Positions 43,801 to 51,234 of a DNA stretch of 64,000 nt are shown here, one piece after another. The first letter of the stretch is position 1; each line of letters opens with the position of its first letter. This DNA comes from RYN-428 sp035551995 (GTDB taxonomy: Bacteria; Planctomycetota; Phycisphaerae; Tepidisphaerales; Tepidisphaeraceae), in assembly GCA_035551995.1 (NCBI GenBank), contig DASZME010000008.1, positions 124,001-188,000 on the forward strand, given 5' to 3'. The translations under genes were made by a program, and so were the position numbers. Under the pieces are notes generated by a model. It saw only the letters and a list, made by a program, of their open reading frames with translations, had not been told where the DNA came from and ran no database searches.

Positions 43801-45672
43801 GGGCAGCGCGGCAATTTCGCGCGCGCTCAGGCCCACGCGATGAACACGCCGGAATTTCGCAAGTCCGCCCAGGCGATTTACGAGACGGATTTCCACGGCG
43901 CCGACAATGGCTTCCTCTCCGGCGATTCTGAAGCCGACGCGCTGGCCTATCTCGCTATCATCGACGGCGTGCGGGCGCAGGGCGATGAACTGCTGTTGCA
44001 TCGCGACGGCGCCCATGACGCCCAGGGCGACGCCGACCGACTTCGCGCGATGTTGAAGGCGCTCTATCGCGCCGACCTGGCGATCGCGCAAGAAGCCGCC
44101 GCGAAAGTCGCCGCCCACGAAGCCGCCCGGCTTCAGTTGAGCCAGACGACCCAGCGGATGGATCAGGTCCAGAAACAGCTGCTGGACGATCAACGCAAGA
44201 AGGCGGATTTCGACTTGGCGCAGTTGAAGGAGAAAGATCTGAGCGACCGCTCGGCCATGTCCGAAAAGATGGCGGCCGACGCGTCGGACGTCGTCGCCAA
44301 GCTCAAGTCGCAGGTGCAGGCGATGACGGAAGCCGCGGCGGTTGCCCCGCATCCGGTCGAGGAGGACGCCGAGGTGAGACGCCTGAGCGCCCGGGTCGCC
44401 GACCTTAATGCGGTGCTTGCTCTCGCCCAGCCGGCGCCGAACGGAACGCCCTCCAATCCCGCCGAGACGATGGATGTTTCGCTGCATCAGTTGCAGCGCG
44501 AGGTTGACGAGGTCAGCGCGGTCCAGGCCAGCGCCAAGCTTCAACCTTATCTGGGCGTCGTGCGCAAGGTCGAATCGGATATCATCGCGACCAACGCCGA
44601 GCGTGCCGAGCGTCTGCGGGTTGCGCTGCAGACACTGTCCGATCTGGAGCGAGCGCTGGCGGAAAAGACCGCGGCCCATCTGGAATCCACGTGGAAGATG
44701 GATGCGAAACTTATTCAGCTCGATCAGGATTTGGCCGTGGAACGGCATCGGCTTGGCGCGGCCGCGGGCGCGGGATTGACCGGCGAGGCCGACCGAATCC
44801 GCGGGCGGATCAATGAGTTGACGCAGTCGATTCAGGCTCGCCGCGAACAGGTCGCGCAAGTGACTCCGAGCACCGCCGAGATTAAATCGCTGCAAAAAGC
44901 GTTTGCCGACCAGATCGATCAAATGCGCGCCGACGCGTCGCGGCACGATCAGCGAATGGCCGAGCAGTTAAAGCCGCTGGACCAGGCCGCCCCGGTGGAA
45001 GGGTCGATACCCGCCGAGCAGCAGCCCCTGCTCAATCGGCTGACGACGAAAGTGGCGGCGGTCAACACCGCCCGCGAGCTTTTGGCGTTTTCGTCAGCGA
45101 CCGGCGCCCCGGACATCAAGGTGCTTTCGGCGCAGGTGGCCGACGCGCAGGGACAGCTCGGCGCCCGCCGCAAACAGCTTGCCGACGAGGCGGAACGATC
45201 AAAGCTGGCCGCCGCCGGCGCGTTGGCGAAATCGCAGTCGGCTCTCGATTCCGCCGAGCGCGCCCAGTCCAAAGCCGCCGCCGACGCCGAGGCGGCAAAG
45301 AAGGATTTGGCCGGCGCCGATGCGTCGCTGGCGGCCGTGCAATCGGCGCCGGGGGATTTGGCTCGCGACAACGCCGAATCCGCCACCCTCGCCGACCAGA
45401 TCGACAAACTTAAGGAAGGCATCAGCCGCCAATCAGCGGTCGCCGTCTTGACGCCGATGGACCCGCGGGCGGAAAATCTCGTCCAAATAACGACGTCGCC
45501 AAGCCATCGCGGCATGATCGCGGCGGGTTGCGCGGCGCTGGCCGCGATTGTCATCGGTTGGATTTTCGCCGGCGCGGCGACGGGCCTCAAACAATCGAAA
45601 GACGACCGCTATTCCGATCCGCCCGCGGGCGAAGCCGGCATCCCATTTCCGCAACGACCTGCGGCGGCATGA
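37822..45672 (+). CDS. Giant double-FHA protein with Wzz/GumC-like C-terminal module
   Basis: A 2616-residue protein. Two FHA (phosphothreonine-binding) domains lie at about 29-107 (STVSKSHAII) and 132-213 (FGRRPNCDV, SVSNVHAVI, GSRTGTFVNG). Then come a Pro/Ala-rich repeat zone (about 245-390), acidic repeats with NDELDFAVDD-like cores (about 450-900, including 81-residue units), further (D/E)-LDF-LAPEE motifs (about 1110-1340), and another Pro/Ala linker to about 1900. A transmembrane helix at about 1953-1975 leads to a roughly 590-residue coiled-coil region, then a second helix at about 2564-2588 and a short tail. This TM/coiled-coil/TM end, with NTPEFRKSAQAIYE after the first helix and a Pro-containing stretch before the second, resembles polysaccharide co-polymerases. 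The predicted FHA side is cytoplasmic. The role is inferred: phospho-dependent scaffold for envelope glycan assembly. Confidence 0.85.
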   Translation: MAAPPTETTSSSATPTFVPQGKHAGKPSLPIGRAFTLVGARHRAHLHLLSSTVSKSHAIIVNDAGNLYIRDTASREHVYVNDQPVKETDLRHGDTVKIGSFSFRFVDMSGKSGRVIPDPAPQAALEMEGEALPILFEGRTILFGRRPNCDVIFKEESVSNVHAVIFEINGQHYIRDLGSRTGTFVNGEQIHNQPLAFNDVVRVGDKEMRFVRTGVPSNLDELEHLIGTSKLGAESLALASIDAARYTAAPAPAAPQHLTAPSITPAAPPPQRFTASPVPQAPQHLTAAAPIAPAAPAPQRFTSTPAAPQQRYSAAPAPAAPQRSTAAPAAAAPQRYTAAPAPAAPQRYIAAPATAAPQRYTTASQPSAGPQRYTAAPAARSQSTADLDKLDLDSDSDVSGPGDTKAIPLEGPDETSRTPILSSRVVDTADEIDLEDQRIPIAAAPSSAPAAPAAEEAELDFAFSAAELESAPVDPSDALADLLAEFAPHIEGAVPAITAPLMPDESAPHATAHEPPGESAPHATANESTGETETANDELDFAVDDHAWPVSSDEAGGGADAGNDELDFAEEDAAPSVTSHEPAAEIQTDDDELAFTANEHALSAAPDDSKIEIATANAELDFAVDDAVLPLMPAEFAGQTEPATDELNLAAATPASPDATDEGATEAEKGNDDLNFTSNKDVLSTNPADSKIEVDAANAELDFAIDDVELPQTPAESAGQPEPANDEFDSAPANLASPDPSDKNGTEADNVNDELNFAFDEHVLSADPAESGIDAETSNEGLEFAIDDVVLPQTPAESAGEAEPANDEWDLAVDDHGVLQTASHGANEANAIHDELSAAADDHISHGATLDRGSEAGTAKSELALATDELLSHDPNADAENVATTEHELHVTGVDSLLQPISDESATSAFVAQDDMALAVEDDIFRGAVAEFAESEWVAGEDDGLPMGVEPMEHSGVGVPTPAYADEEAARLLNLPLGAPIPPAFGAANTLVTEDATGTGTSPDEAPFPLISAGGSKPSDGFAPLAEGEVIAPTDPSPESAQQLESQLAPAPISVGEPVKVDELSDSTFGQAVQDFAGSALGSLVEQHEAGLSASDAGGDPVVDDALAFLAHAGLAGDDDFGLDFEALSAEVSPAPAAPQPHALTAAEALAPTEDLLDDEALGLDFANLAPQETTEPLSAERPAVSADAAISDDALLDDEAFALYFENLAPEEPSTALAPDHAVTANEWLVSDESAPAIEAPLDERPNESELAPLTPDELAPQDASAPPTPNVGDAVEHSSPTDPPAGVEMFSGLSFEELVSEETPPESNETEDGSADDLFDWDFGDLAEPSASITAPPAEWAPEPAVGDAQETDAQILNADELDFGVIETPEIAPIAGAELSSAAASEDPAAFDFMATAADGLAGFDDLDVFAAPQDQAARSASVDEAAAFTVSDDVDVSRAERADLFESPQTTAEPIETSEPTQAPLPAPPAQVAPGAEQPTPSLDAAAIPPDNGQSSTANRGSAPAPAIDPFFGMSRDFGSFLGGVPLALPAQSWVPAPPPPAPPRVVPPPMFGETPVSLAARHDDRSTSPPSPPQAPIAPPPPAPARHEPPAQAVVAAPIPVETPPVQAVEFRPEARAQLSPAEEAAVLPDEPPALTHEAWDDELPELADLAPDLFADESETPTKEAQPAAPAPNESAVAAQKWNLAPPAPIVEPMVQDEFTASNSSAPETIDETPAPATLPEPAAAIAPPSRPAAAAPAARPSAPKTPAPVAAKKPMASTASPAAGPAAPTAPLAKTPTAPVKSAALKSKVPAPQQPPVRKPPARAKLAARKSPAGLTSMGNPVLPSVDVFSQLPVDLAGGANIPQIARVGFVPPGSGGNRRPPGAGLRPPAPRKPGDTPPPARSGRAAPAPAKPAGRRPVIAEAMEDVAEDLPLPSEELLQQEPLELPPEHFAEQDKKAKKRWRFPFLKVVLLGVAAGGGAGAWFGLTPVSTLQAAMKFDGIQALDAGQRGNFARAQAHAMNTPEFRKSAQAIYETDFHGADNGFLSGDSEADALAYLAIIDGVRAQGDELLLHRDGAHDAQGDADRLRAMLKALYRADLAIAQEAAAKVAAHEAARLQLSQTTQRMDQVQKQLLDDQRKKADFDLAQLKEKDLSDRSAMSEKMAADASDVVAKLKSQVQAMTEAAAVAPHPVEEDAEVRRLSARVADLNAVLALAQPAPNGTPSNPAETMDVSLHQLQREVDEVSAVQASAKLQPYLGVVRKVESDIIATNAERAERLRVALQTLSDLERALAEKTAAHLESTWKMDAKLIQLDQDLAVERHRLGAAAGAGLTGEADRIRGRINELTQSIQARREQVAQVTPSTAEIKSLQKAFADQIDQMRADASRHDQRMAEQLKPLDQAAPVEGSIPAEQQPLLNRLTTKVAAVNTARELLAFSSATGAPDIKVLSAQVADAQGQLGARRKQLADEAERSKLAAAGALAKSQSALDSAERAQSKAAADAEAAKKDLAGADASLAAVQSAPGDLARDNAESATLADQIDKLKEGISRQSAVAVLTPMDPRAENLVQITTSPSHRGMIAAGCAALAAIVIGWIFAGAATGLKQSKDDRYSDPPAGEAGIPFPQRPAAA
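39676..40404 (+). repeat. 243-bp in-frame tandem repeats inside the FHA gene
   Basis: The segment GAATTAGACTTYGCC recurs at 39676 and 39919 and, as a variant, at 40162, exactly 243 nt (81 codons) apart. Each unit encodes AELDFA-DD, PAESAG, NDELNF and a DSKIE-like segment. The third unit is only partly preserved. Smaller units of about 30 residues are recognisable within each. Confidence 0.8.
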
Positions 45673-45732
45673 ACGACAATGATCCCGCTCGCCGCTGTGC
45701 GATCGGGGTTGAAACTTTGCCGGAGTCGGCGC

Positions 45733-46302
45733 GTGTCTGAGGATGAAAGACCGGGCGAACTTCCAGACGCGCGGCCCGGCCCGGAGTTGCCGGACCCGGC
45801 CGCCACGATCCGCCTGTTCGAGCGGGCCTTGCGTTCCCACTCCCGGCGGCTGCTGGCGATCGCGCGGTCGATCGCCGGGAATCGCGCGGCCGCCGAAGAT
45901 ATCGTGCAGCAGGCGATGACCAATCTGTACGAGCACCGCGACCGCTATGACTGGCGCGAGCCGGGCGGGCTGATGCGACGAGCCGTGGTCAACGAGGCGC
46001 TTCGCGTCCTGCGGCAGCCGCGCATGACGATCGTCGGCGACGAGCATCCTTCGGCCTCGCGCGAGCCGGTGGACGGCATCGTCGATCGCGAAACGATCAC
46101 GACGGTGCGAGCCGCGATCGATCGGCTTCCGGAGCATTTTCGCGCGGCGCTGGTCTTGTGCGAATACGAGAACATGCCGTACGCGCAGATCGCTGAGGTA
46201 CTCGGGTGCAGCGTCCCGCAGGTCAAGACCTGGCTGCATCGCGGGCGCAAGCAACTGGCGCGGATTCTGGACGATTTCGTAAAGGACAAAAGCGTTTCAT
46301 GA
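45733..46302 (+). CDS. ECF-type RNA polymerase sigma factor
   Basis: A 189-residue sigma-70-family regulator with region 2 (about 30-95; LLAIARSIAGNRAAAEDIVQQAMTNLY) and region 4 (about 128-180; RLPEHFRAALVLCEYENMPYAQIAEVLGCSVPQVKTWLHRGR). The GTG at 45733 has GGAG seven nt upstream and is preferred over ATG 45679, which has none. It lies 60 nt after the giant FHA gene and overlaps the anti-sigma gene by ATGA, so the three are probably cotranscribed. Confidence 0.92.
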   Translation: MSEDERPGELPDARPGPELPDPAATIRLFERALRSHSRRLLAIARSIAGNRAAAEDIVQQAMTNLYEHRDRYDWREPGGLMRRAVVNEALRVLRQPRMTIVGDEHPSASREPVDGIVDRETITTVRAAIDRLPEHFRAALVLCEYENMPYAQIAEVLGCSVPQVKTWLHRGRKQLARILDDFVKDKSVS

Positions 46303-46883
46303 TGAATGACGCCGATCTGGATCTTCTGGAGGCCTACCTCGACGACGCCCTGTCGGCGACCGAGGTCGAACGGCTCGATCGTCGGCTGACGAGCGAGGCG
46401 TCGTTGTCCGCCGCGCTGGATCAGCTCCGCCGTGAGCGCGCGGCGCGCATCGCGTTTTTCCACGCGCAGGCGCCGAACTTCGCTCAGGCGGATGAATTCG
46501 CCGACCGTTTCATTTCGTCGATGCGGCGGAAGGACCGTCGCGTGAAATTCGCCGGCGGCGCGCGCGTGGGCGCCGGGATCGCGGCGTGCCTGCTGGTGGG
46601 ATTTACCGTGGGCTGGATCGGGCACGGACGTGCAACGCGCTCACAGGCCGTCGCTCCCGCCGCCGAACATTCGGACGTGAGACTTGCCGCGCACACTCCC
46701 AAGCCGGCCGAGGCGGGGCCGTTTCAAGTGGCCATTCTTGACGAAGATGGGAACGTGATCGCGCTGCAGCGGTTCAGCAAATTAGAAGACGCGCGTCAGT
46801 TCGCCGACGACCTGGCGCAATATCAGGTCCGTCGCCAGCAGGTGCAGGACGGGCAGGCGATGCTGGTTTCCGATAAGTTTTAG
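46299..46883 (+). CDS. Membrane anti-sigma factor (putative)
   Basis: A 194-residue protein whose start overlaps the sigma-factor stop (ATGA). Residues 1-60 (LDLLEAYLDDALSATEVERLDRRLTSEASL) resemble the N-terminal anti-sigma domain without the zinc-binding His/Cys residues. A transmembrane helix lies at about 88-108, followed by an extracytoplasmic domain ending in EDARQFADDLAQYQV. By position and layout it should hold the preceding sigma factor at the membrane until an envelope signal arrives; this is inference from context. Confidence 0.8.
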   Translation: MMNDADLDLLEAYLDDALSATEVERLDRRLTSEASLSAALDQLRRERAARIAFFHAQAPNFAQADEFADRFISSMRRKDRRVKFAGGARVGAGIAACLLVGFTVGWIGHGRATRSQAVAPAAEHSDVRLAAHTPKPAEAGPFQVAILDEDGNVIALQRFSKLEDARQFADDLAQYQVRRQQVQDGQAMLVSDKF

Positions 46884-46884
46884 C

Positions 46885-48333
46885 ATGATGAGCGATACAC
46901 GACCCAAGCCCTCGTCAACGGCGCCCGCTCGCGAGGGCGTCATGGCGCCGGACGCACTTGCTCCGTCTTGCGGCATTCCGAGAGAAGGCTTTTGTGAACG
47001 CGAAAAAAACCCTGGCCCGCACCCTCCGGCGTATTGGGAGAGGGGATCGCAGGGCGCATCGTTTTGTCGCGATCGCTCGAACGCGCGGTCGCTCGCCGCC
47101 GGCTTCTTACTCTTGTTCACCGTTCTCGCGCCCGCGTCGCCGAGTCGCGCCGAACAACCGACCACCCGTGACGCCGCCGCAATTTCCTCCGCGTCGCCAC
47201 AGCGGCGGCCGATGCTTGAGGCGCTGAATCATGAGACCGAAGCGCTGTATCGCGAGGTGAGCGCGAGCCTCGTGCGCGTTCAGCTTCCGCAGCCCAAATG
47301 GATGAACGACTACGCGATGGCGCCGATGAACCGGTGGGACAATCTTGCCCCCGACGTTCGCAAGCGTCTTGAACAACAGCGCCCGCCCGGCCAGGACCAA
47401 ATCGCGGGCAACCCGAGGTTCAATTCCCAGGCGCTTGGCTCGACGACCCAGCCGACGGAGCAGAACGCACAGCCGGCGAAAATCGCCGACCAGGGAACGA
47501 TCATTTTCGTTCCCAATCAGGCGGCGAATAATTTCGATGCGCAGCAGAAGGCGCCTCGCGACGCGGCATTGGGCGCGAGGCTGCAGATGGACGTGAATTC
47601 GGCCGTGCAGTTTACGCCGAACAATGTCGGCTTATTGCTTGACGACGACGGGCATGTGCTGGTGCCGTTGTACATCGAGCGCGAAGCGATCGGCGAGGCG
47701 CCGGTGCATGTTTCGCTGGGCGACGGGAAAGTGGTGGCGGCTAAATTTATCGGGTCGGATCGCCAGACGAATCTCACGCTGCTTCAAATCGACAAAACGT
47801 CGGGGAAGCCGGTCCAACTCTCGGGTCGCAAGCCGACCGACGGATCGCTGGTTTTGTCCGTCTCGACGATCGACGGGTCCGGGCGGCTTGGACTTTGGAG
47901 CGGCGGCCAGCAGGACTTCGGCATCATCTTCACCACCGACGGCGGCATGGCGGGAATCGCCCGGTACGGGCAATTTCTCGGCGGGTCGGCGTGCCACCTC
48001 ATCGCCGAGCAGCTCATTCGCTTCGGCGCCGTGCGCCGCGCCACGCTCGGCGTCATCGTCAGCGAAATCCGACAGGACGATCCGCTTCGCGAGCGACTTG
48101 CGGTCCTCGGCACGCGAACCGCCATGCGGATCGACGTGGTTATCGCCAACTCCACCGCCGACAAGGCGGGCCTTAGGGCCGGCGATGTCCTGCTTGCGCT
48201 GGCGGGAGAAGCGGTGAGCGACATTCCCAGCCTCGCCGCCGCCATCGCGGCAAGAACCGGCGCCACCGAACTGCGGGTTCTTCGCGGCGGCGAGGTCTTG
48301 AAGATTTCCGTCGATTTACGGCAGCGGAAGTGA
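46885..48333 (+). CDS. Secreted HtrA-like PDZ protein, catalytic triad lost
   Basis: A 482-residue exported protein 1 nt after the anti-sigma gene. A hydrophobic segment at about 70-90 (SLAAGFLLLFTVLAPAS) is the export signal, preceded by an unusually long and odd N-terminus, so the true start may be downstream. A trypsin-like domain follows at about 225-370, then a PDZ domain at about 385-480 (TAMRIDVVIANSTADKAGLRAGDVLLALAG). Where HtrA has catalytic His, Asp and Ser, this protein has LVPLYI, QTNLTLLQI and FTTDGGMAGI, so all three are missing. Probably a non-proteolytic sensor or scaffold acting with the sigma/anti-sigma pair. Confidence 0.82.
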   Translation: MMSDTRPKPSSTAPAREGVMAPDALAPSCGIPREGFCEREKNPGPHPPAYWERGSQGASFCRDRSNARSLAAGFLLLFTVLAPASPSRAEQPTTRDAAAISSASPQRRPMLEALNHETEALYREVSASLVRVQLPQPKWMNDYAMAPMNRWDNLAPDVRKRLEQQRPPGQDQIAGNPRFNSQALGSTTQPTEQNAQPAKIADQGTIIFVPNQAANNFDAQQKAPRDAALGARLQMDVNSAVQFTPNNVGLLLDDDGHVLVPLYIEREAIGEAPVHVSLGDGKVVAAKFIGSDRQTNLTLLQIDKTSGKPVQLSGRKPTDGSLVLSVSTIDGSGRLGLWSGGQQDFGIIFTTDGGMAGIARYGQFLGGSACHLIAEQLIRFGAVRRATLGVIVSEIRQDDPLRERLAVLGTRTAMRIDVVIANSTADKAGLRAGDVLLALAGEAVSDIPSLAAAIAARTGATELRVLRGGEVLKISVDLRQRK

Positions 48334-48359
48334 TTCGCCGCCGTCCGCGGATTTATATT

Positions 48360-48459
48360 AGCGCATTTTTCATGTTGGCGGCGCGAGTTTCGGTCGCGAA
48401 AGACGCCCCGCAAGCGGGGCCGCTCAACGCCGAAATGCTGCGGTAATTTGAAAAACGCT
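48360..48459 (+). repeat. MITE-like palindromic element, copy E
   Basis: A complete plus-orientation copy: left end AGCGCATTTTTCATG, core CCCCGCAAGCGGGGCCGCTCAACG, right end GAAAAACGCTT. It lies between the HtrA-like gene and the GGDEF gene. Confidence 0.85.
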
Positions 48460-48624
48460 TCAATTCGCCATGTCCGACAAATGCGTCCCGGCGGAAAAGG
48501 TTTGACTTATTTTCGGACTTCCGGCGCCCTTAATCTTCAACTCGCTTAACCTGATGCTCGATGGCGACGATGAACCTGATATCGCGTTTTATGGCGAGGT
48601 CCGCGCGTGCTTGGGTCATCGTAA

Positions 48625-49617
48625 GTGGATAACTTGAAACTTCTCATCATCGAAGACGATCCGGATCAGAGCGCGTTGATTCGCGAAACGCTGGAGGAAC
48701 GTTTTGGCGCCGGCACCGTCGTCTGCGCGCCCGGACGATCCGAAGCGCTGACGCAGGACCTGGCGGCTTTTGACCTGATCTTGTCCGATTACAACCTTCC
48801 CGACGTGACGGGAATGCAACTGCTCGAGGAAATCAGGTCTCGTTGCGCCACGCCGGTGATTATGGTGACCGGCGAAAACGTCGGACGCATCGCCAGCGAG
48901 GCGATCCAGCGCGGCGCCACTGATTATGTCGTCAAGGTCGGCGACTACCTCTTCACCATCCCGCTGGTGGTCGAAAAAAATCTCGCCGTCGCCAAAGTTC
49001 GGCAGGAAAACGAACGGCTTCAGGCGGAACTGAAACTCGCGCTGCATGAAGTTCAGGAAAAAAACACGCAACTCGAACGATCGCTCAAGCGGATCGAGGA
49101 AGTGGCGGCCACCGATCCCCTGACCGGCTTGTATAACCGGCGCCATTTCGGCCGGGTCATCGAACAACTCTTCAACGAAGCCCATCGCTACGACGGCGAC
49201 CTCTCCTGCGTCATGATCGATCTCGACGGCTATAAACAACTCAACGATAAATTCGGTCATCAGATCGGCGATCAGCTTCTGGTCGTGGCGGGCAAGGTTA
49301 TCTCGGGAAACATGCGGAAAATGGACGTGGCGGCGCGGTATGGCGGGGATGAATTTATTCTGCTTCTGCCACGCGCGTCGGCCATGGAGGCCGAAGGGGT
49401 CGCCCAACGAATCCGCGATGAATTTCGCCAGGGGTCGGCCATCCTGCTTCGCCGCAACGAGGGCGTGGGGATGTCGATCGGCATCGGGTCGATGTTTAAC
49501 GACAGACCCACCGCCACCGATCAACTGATCGCCGCCGCCGACGCGGCGTTGTACCAGGCCAAGGAAGCCGGCCGCAATCGGGTGGTCCTTTCGACCGTGT
49601 TCAAATCATCAAGTTAG
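48625..49617 (+). CDS. Response regulator with GGDEF diguanylate cyclase domain
   Basis: A 330-residue protein: receiver domain (1-120) with the phospho-acceptor Asp in LILSDYNLPD, Thr in MVTGENV and Lys in VVKVG; a coiled-coil linker (about 128-158); and a GGDEF domain (about 165-325) with the intact active site GGDEF at 240-244 and the product-inhibition site RKMD at 231-234. It should make cyclic di-GMP in a phosphorylation-controlled manner, a usual switch for biofilm glycan output. The start is GTG 48625. No histidine kinase lies beside it. Confidence 0.95.
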   Translation: MDNLKLLIIEDDPDQSALIRETLEERFGAGTVVCAPGRSEALTQDLAAFDLILSDYNLPDVTGMQLLEEIRSRCATPVIMVTGENVGRIASEAIQRGATDYVVKVGDYLFTIPLVVEKNLAVAKVRQENERLQAELKLALHEVQEKNTQLERSLKRIEEVAATDPLTGLYNRRHFGRVIEQLFNEAHRYDGDLSCVMIDLDGYKQLNDKFGHQIGDQLLVVAGKVISGNMRKMDVAARYGGDEFILLLPRASAMEAEGVAQRIRDEFRQGSAILLRRNEGVGMSIGIGSMFNDRPTATDQLIAAADAALYQAKEAGRNRVVLSTVFKSSS

Positions 49618-49955
49618 GCCGATTCGGCCGATACACATGGCAATCGTTGCGCGTCGGCGTCCTTCGTCAAAATCCCAATCTTCCGAATTGGCATGGCTGA
49701 AACATCCGAAAACCACTAGATGTAGTACAGGACCTGTCGTGAAATCTATTTATATGTATTATTTTTTGACATATGGCGATATAGTGCATTCGAGAAAGGG
49801 CAGGCGATCGAGTGTGTTCCGGGTGATCGGATTGTTTTTGCCCTTGATCGAGTGGCCGCTTCAGGGCGCATCGGCGGGCAGCGACGCAGGAATGATTCGC
49901 TGCTGGTCGTATCCCGGCCGCCCTGGACGCGATTGTGGAGGAAGCCGTCACTTTT
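49618..49955. other. 338-nt intergenic region, no gene seen
   Basis: Gap between the GGDEF gene and the DUF2156 gene, with an AT-rich centre (49740-49790) containing a TTGACA at 49766 but no well-spaced -10 match. No coding frame, RNA or family repeat was found. Confidence 0.45.
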
Positions 49956-50918
49956 ATGGATGATGACCCTTTCGCGGGGTACGGACTTAAGCCGGTGGAA
50001 CTGGCGGATCGTTCCGTCCTCGAACCGTATTTCTCCTCCCTTGCCGAGCCTCTCTCGGATTACACTTTTTCCCAACTCTATACCTGGCGGAATTCCCTCC
50101 GCATCCTCTGGAAACAAATCGACGGCCATCTGTGCGTCTTCGCCAATGGATCGGGCGATCTCACCCTCCTCATGCCACCCATCGGCGAAACAGGCGGCGA
50201 TCGATCGTTGCGCCAAGCCTTCGAGATCATGGACGATTACAACGTCGCCCACCAGGTTCCCGAACGCTCGCGGATCGAATACGCCAGCGACGAATTGCTG
50301 GGCCGTTTCGATCGCGGCGCATTGAAAGTCGAACCGATGGGCGCCGACTACCTCTACGACGTCGCCCGGATGATCGACCTTGCCGGCGGCGACCTGGCCA
50401 GCAAACGCCAGATGAAAAACCGATTCACGCGAAATTACGAACACCGCGTCGAGCCATATTCCGCGGCGTTGCATCGCGACGATTGCCTTCGGCTGCTCGA
50501 TACGTGGAAAGAACATCAGGACGTTCAGCACGAGCGGGAACCGTGCGCCAACGCCATCAAGCGAGCCAAGGAATCGATCGCCACCCGGCTCTGTCTCGAC
50601 ACCGTCGAGGTGCTTGGCCTCAAGGGACTTGTCGTGTATGTCGGATCGGAGCTGAAAGGCTTCACCTTCGGCGAATTTCTCGGCGCCACCCAAAGCAGCA
50701 TCACCATCGAAAAAACCGACTTGACGACCAAGGGTCTTGCACAATTCATTTTTAGCGAGTTCTGCCGAACATGTTGGGCGGACAGGCCGCTGGTGAATGT
50801 CGGCGACGATTGGGGTTTGGAAACGCTCGCCTGGACCAAGCAAAGCTATCGTCCGGTAAAAATGCTGCAAAAGTTCGTATTGCGCCGCAGCAAGGCGATC
50901 ATGATCGCGGCCGCGTGA
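49956..50918 (+). CDS. DUF2156 (phosphatidylglycerol lysyltransferase C-terminal-like) protein
   Basis: A 320-residue soluble protein with the DUF2156 tandem-GNAT fold: DYTFSQLYTWRNSLRILWKQIDGHL at the N-terminus, the central KRQMKNRFTRNYEHRVEPY, and LGLKGLVVYVGSELKGFTFGE, TKGLAQFIFSEFC and NVGDDWGLETL in the second half. The domain is shared with MprF lysyl-phosphatidylglycerol synthases but occurs here without a membrane part, so the acyl donor and acceptor are open. ATG 49956 is preferred over a GTG seven codons upstream. Confidence 0.88.
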   Translation: MDDDPFAGYGLKPVELADRSVLEPYFSSLAEPLSDYTFSQLYTWRNSLRILWKQIDGHLCVFANGSGDLTLLMPPIGETGGDRSLRQAFEIMDDYNVAHQVPERSRIEYASDELLGRFDRGALKVEPMGADYLYDVARMIDLAGGDLASKRQMKNRFTRNYEHRVEPYSAALHRDDCLRLLDTWKEHQDVQHEREPCANAIKRAKESIATRLCLDTVEVLGLKGLVVYVGSELKGFTFGEFLGATQSSITIEKTDLTTKGLAQFIFSEFCRTCWADRPLVNVGDDWGLETLAWTKQSYRPVKMLQKFVLRRSKAIMIAAA

Positions 50919-51234
50919 GCTCGAATCGCGGCGCCTTTCACGAACCAAGACGTTGCGTCGAATAACGGAACCGTTCGACTAGTTCCGAAATTGTCGACTT
51001 TCCGGTAGTGCTGAACCCTTGCGCGATTTTCACACCATTTGCACAAGCATTCCCGAGTCAGTCCGCATCGGGATGCACTACCGCGCGGTTGGGGAGCGCA
51101 CGGCCGACAAAATGGCTTGGTCTTGGATCGGCTCCCACAACGATTTCGACAAACTCTTCGGTTGAGGCTCCATAAATCACGACTGATCGGGAGCGGCGGC
51201 CACGCAGTTTATTGATGTCGCCCCACAGAAAAAA
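50919..51234. other. 316-nt intergenic region with a possible gene remnant
   Basis: Most of this gap has no recognisable feature. On the minus strand, 51058-51225 encodes a protein-like segment (VVIYGASTEEFVEIVVG then RALPNRAVVHPDAD) ending in a stop codon but lacking any start codon, which could be the 3' end of a broken gene. Confidence 0.3.
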
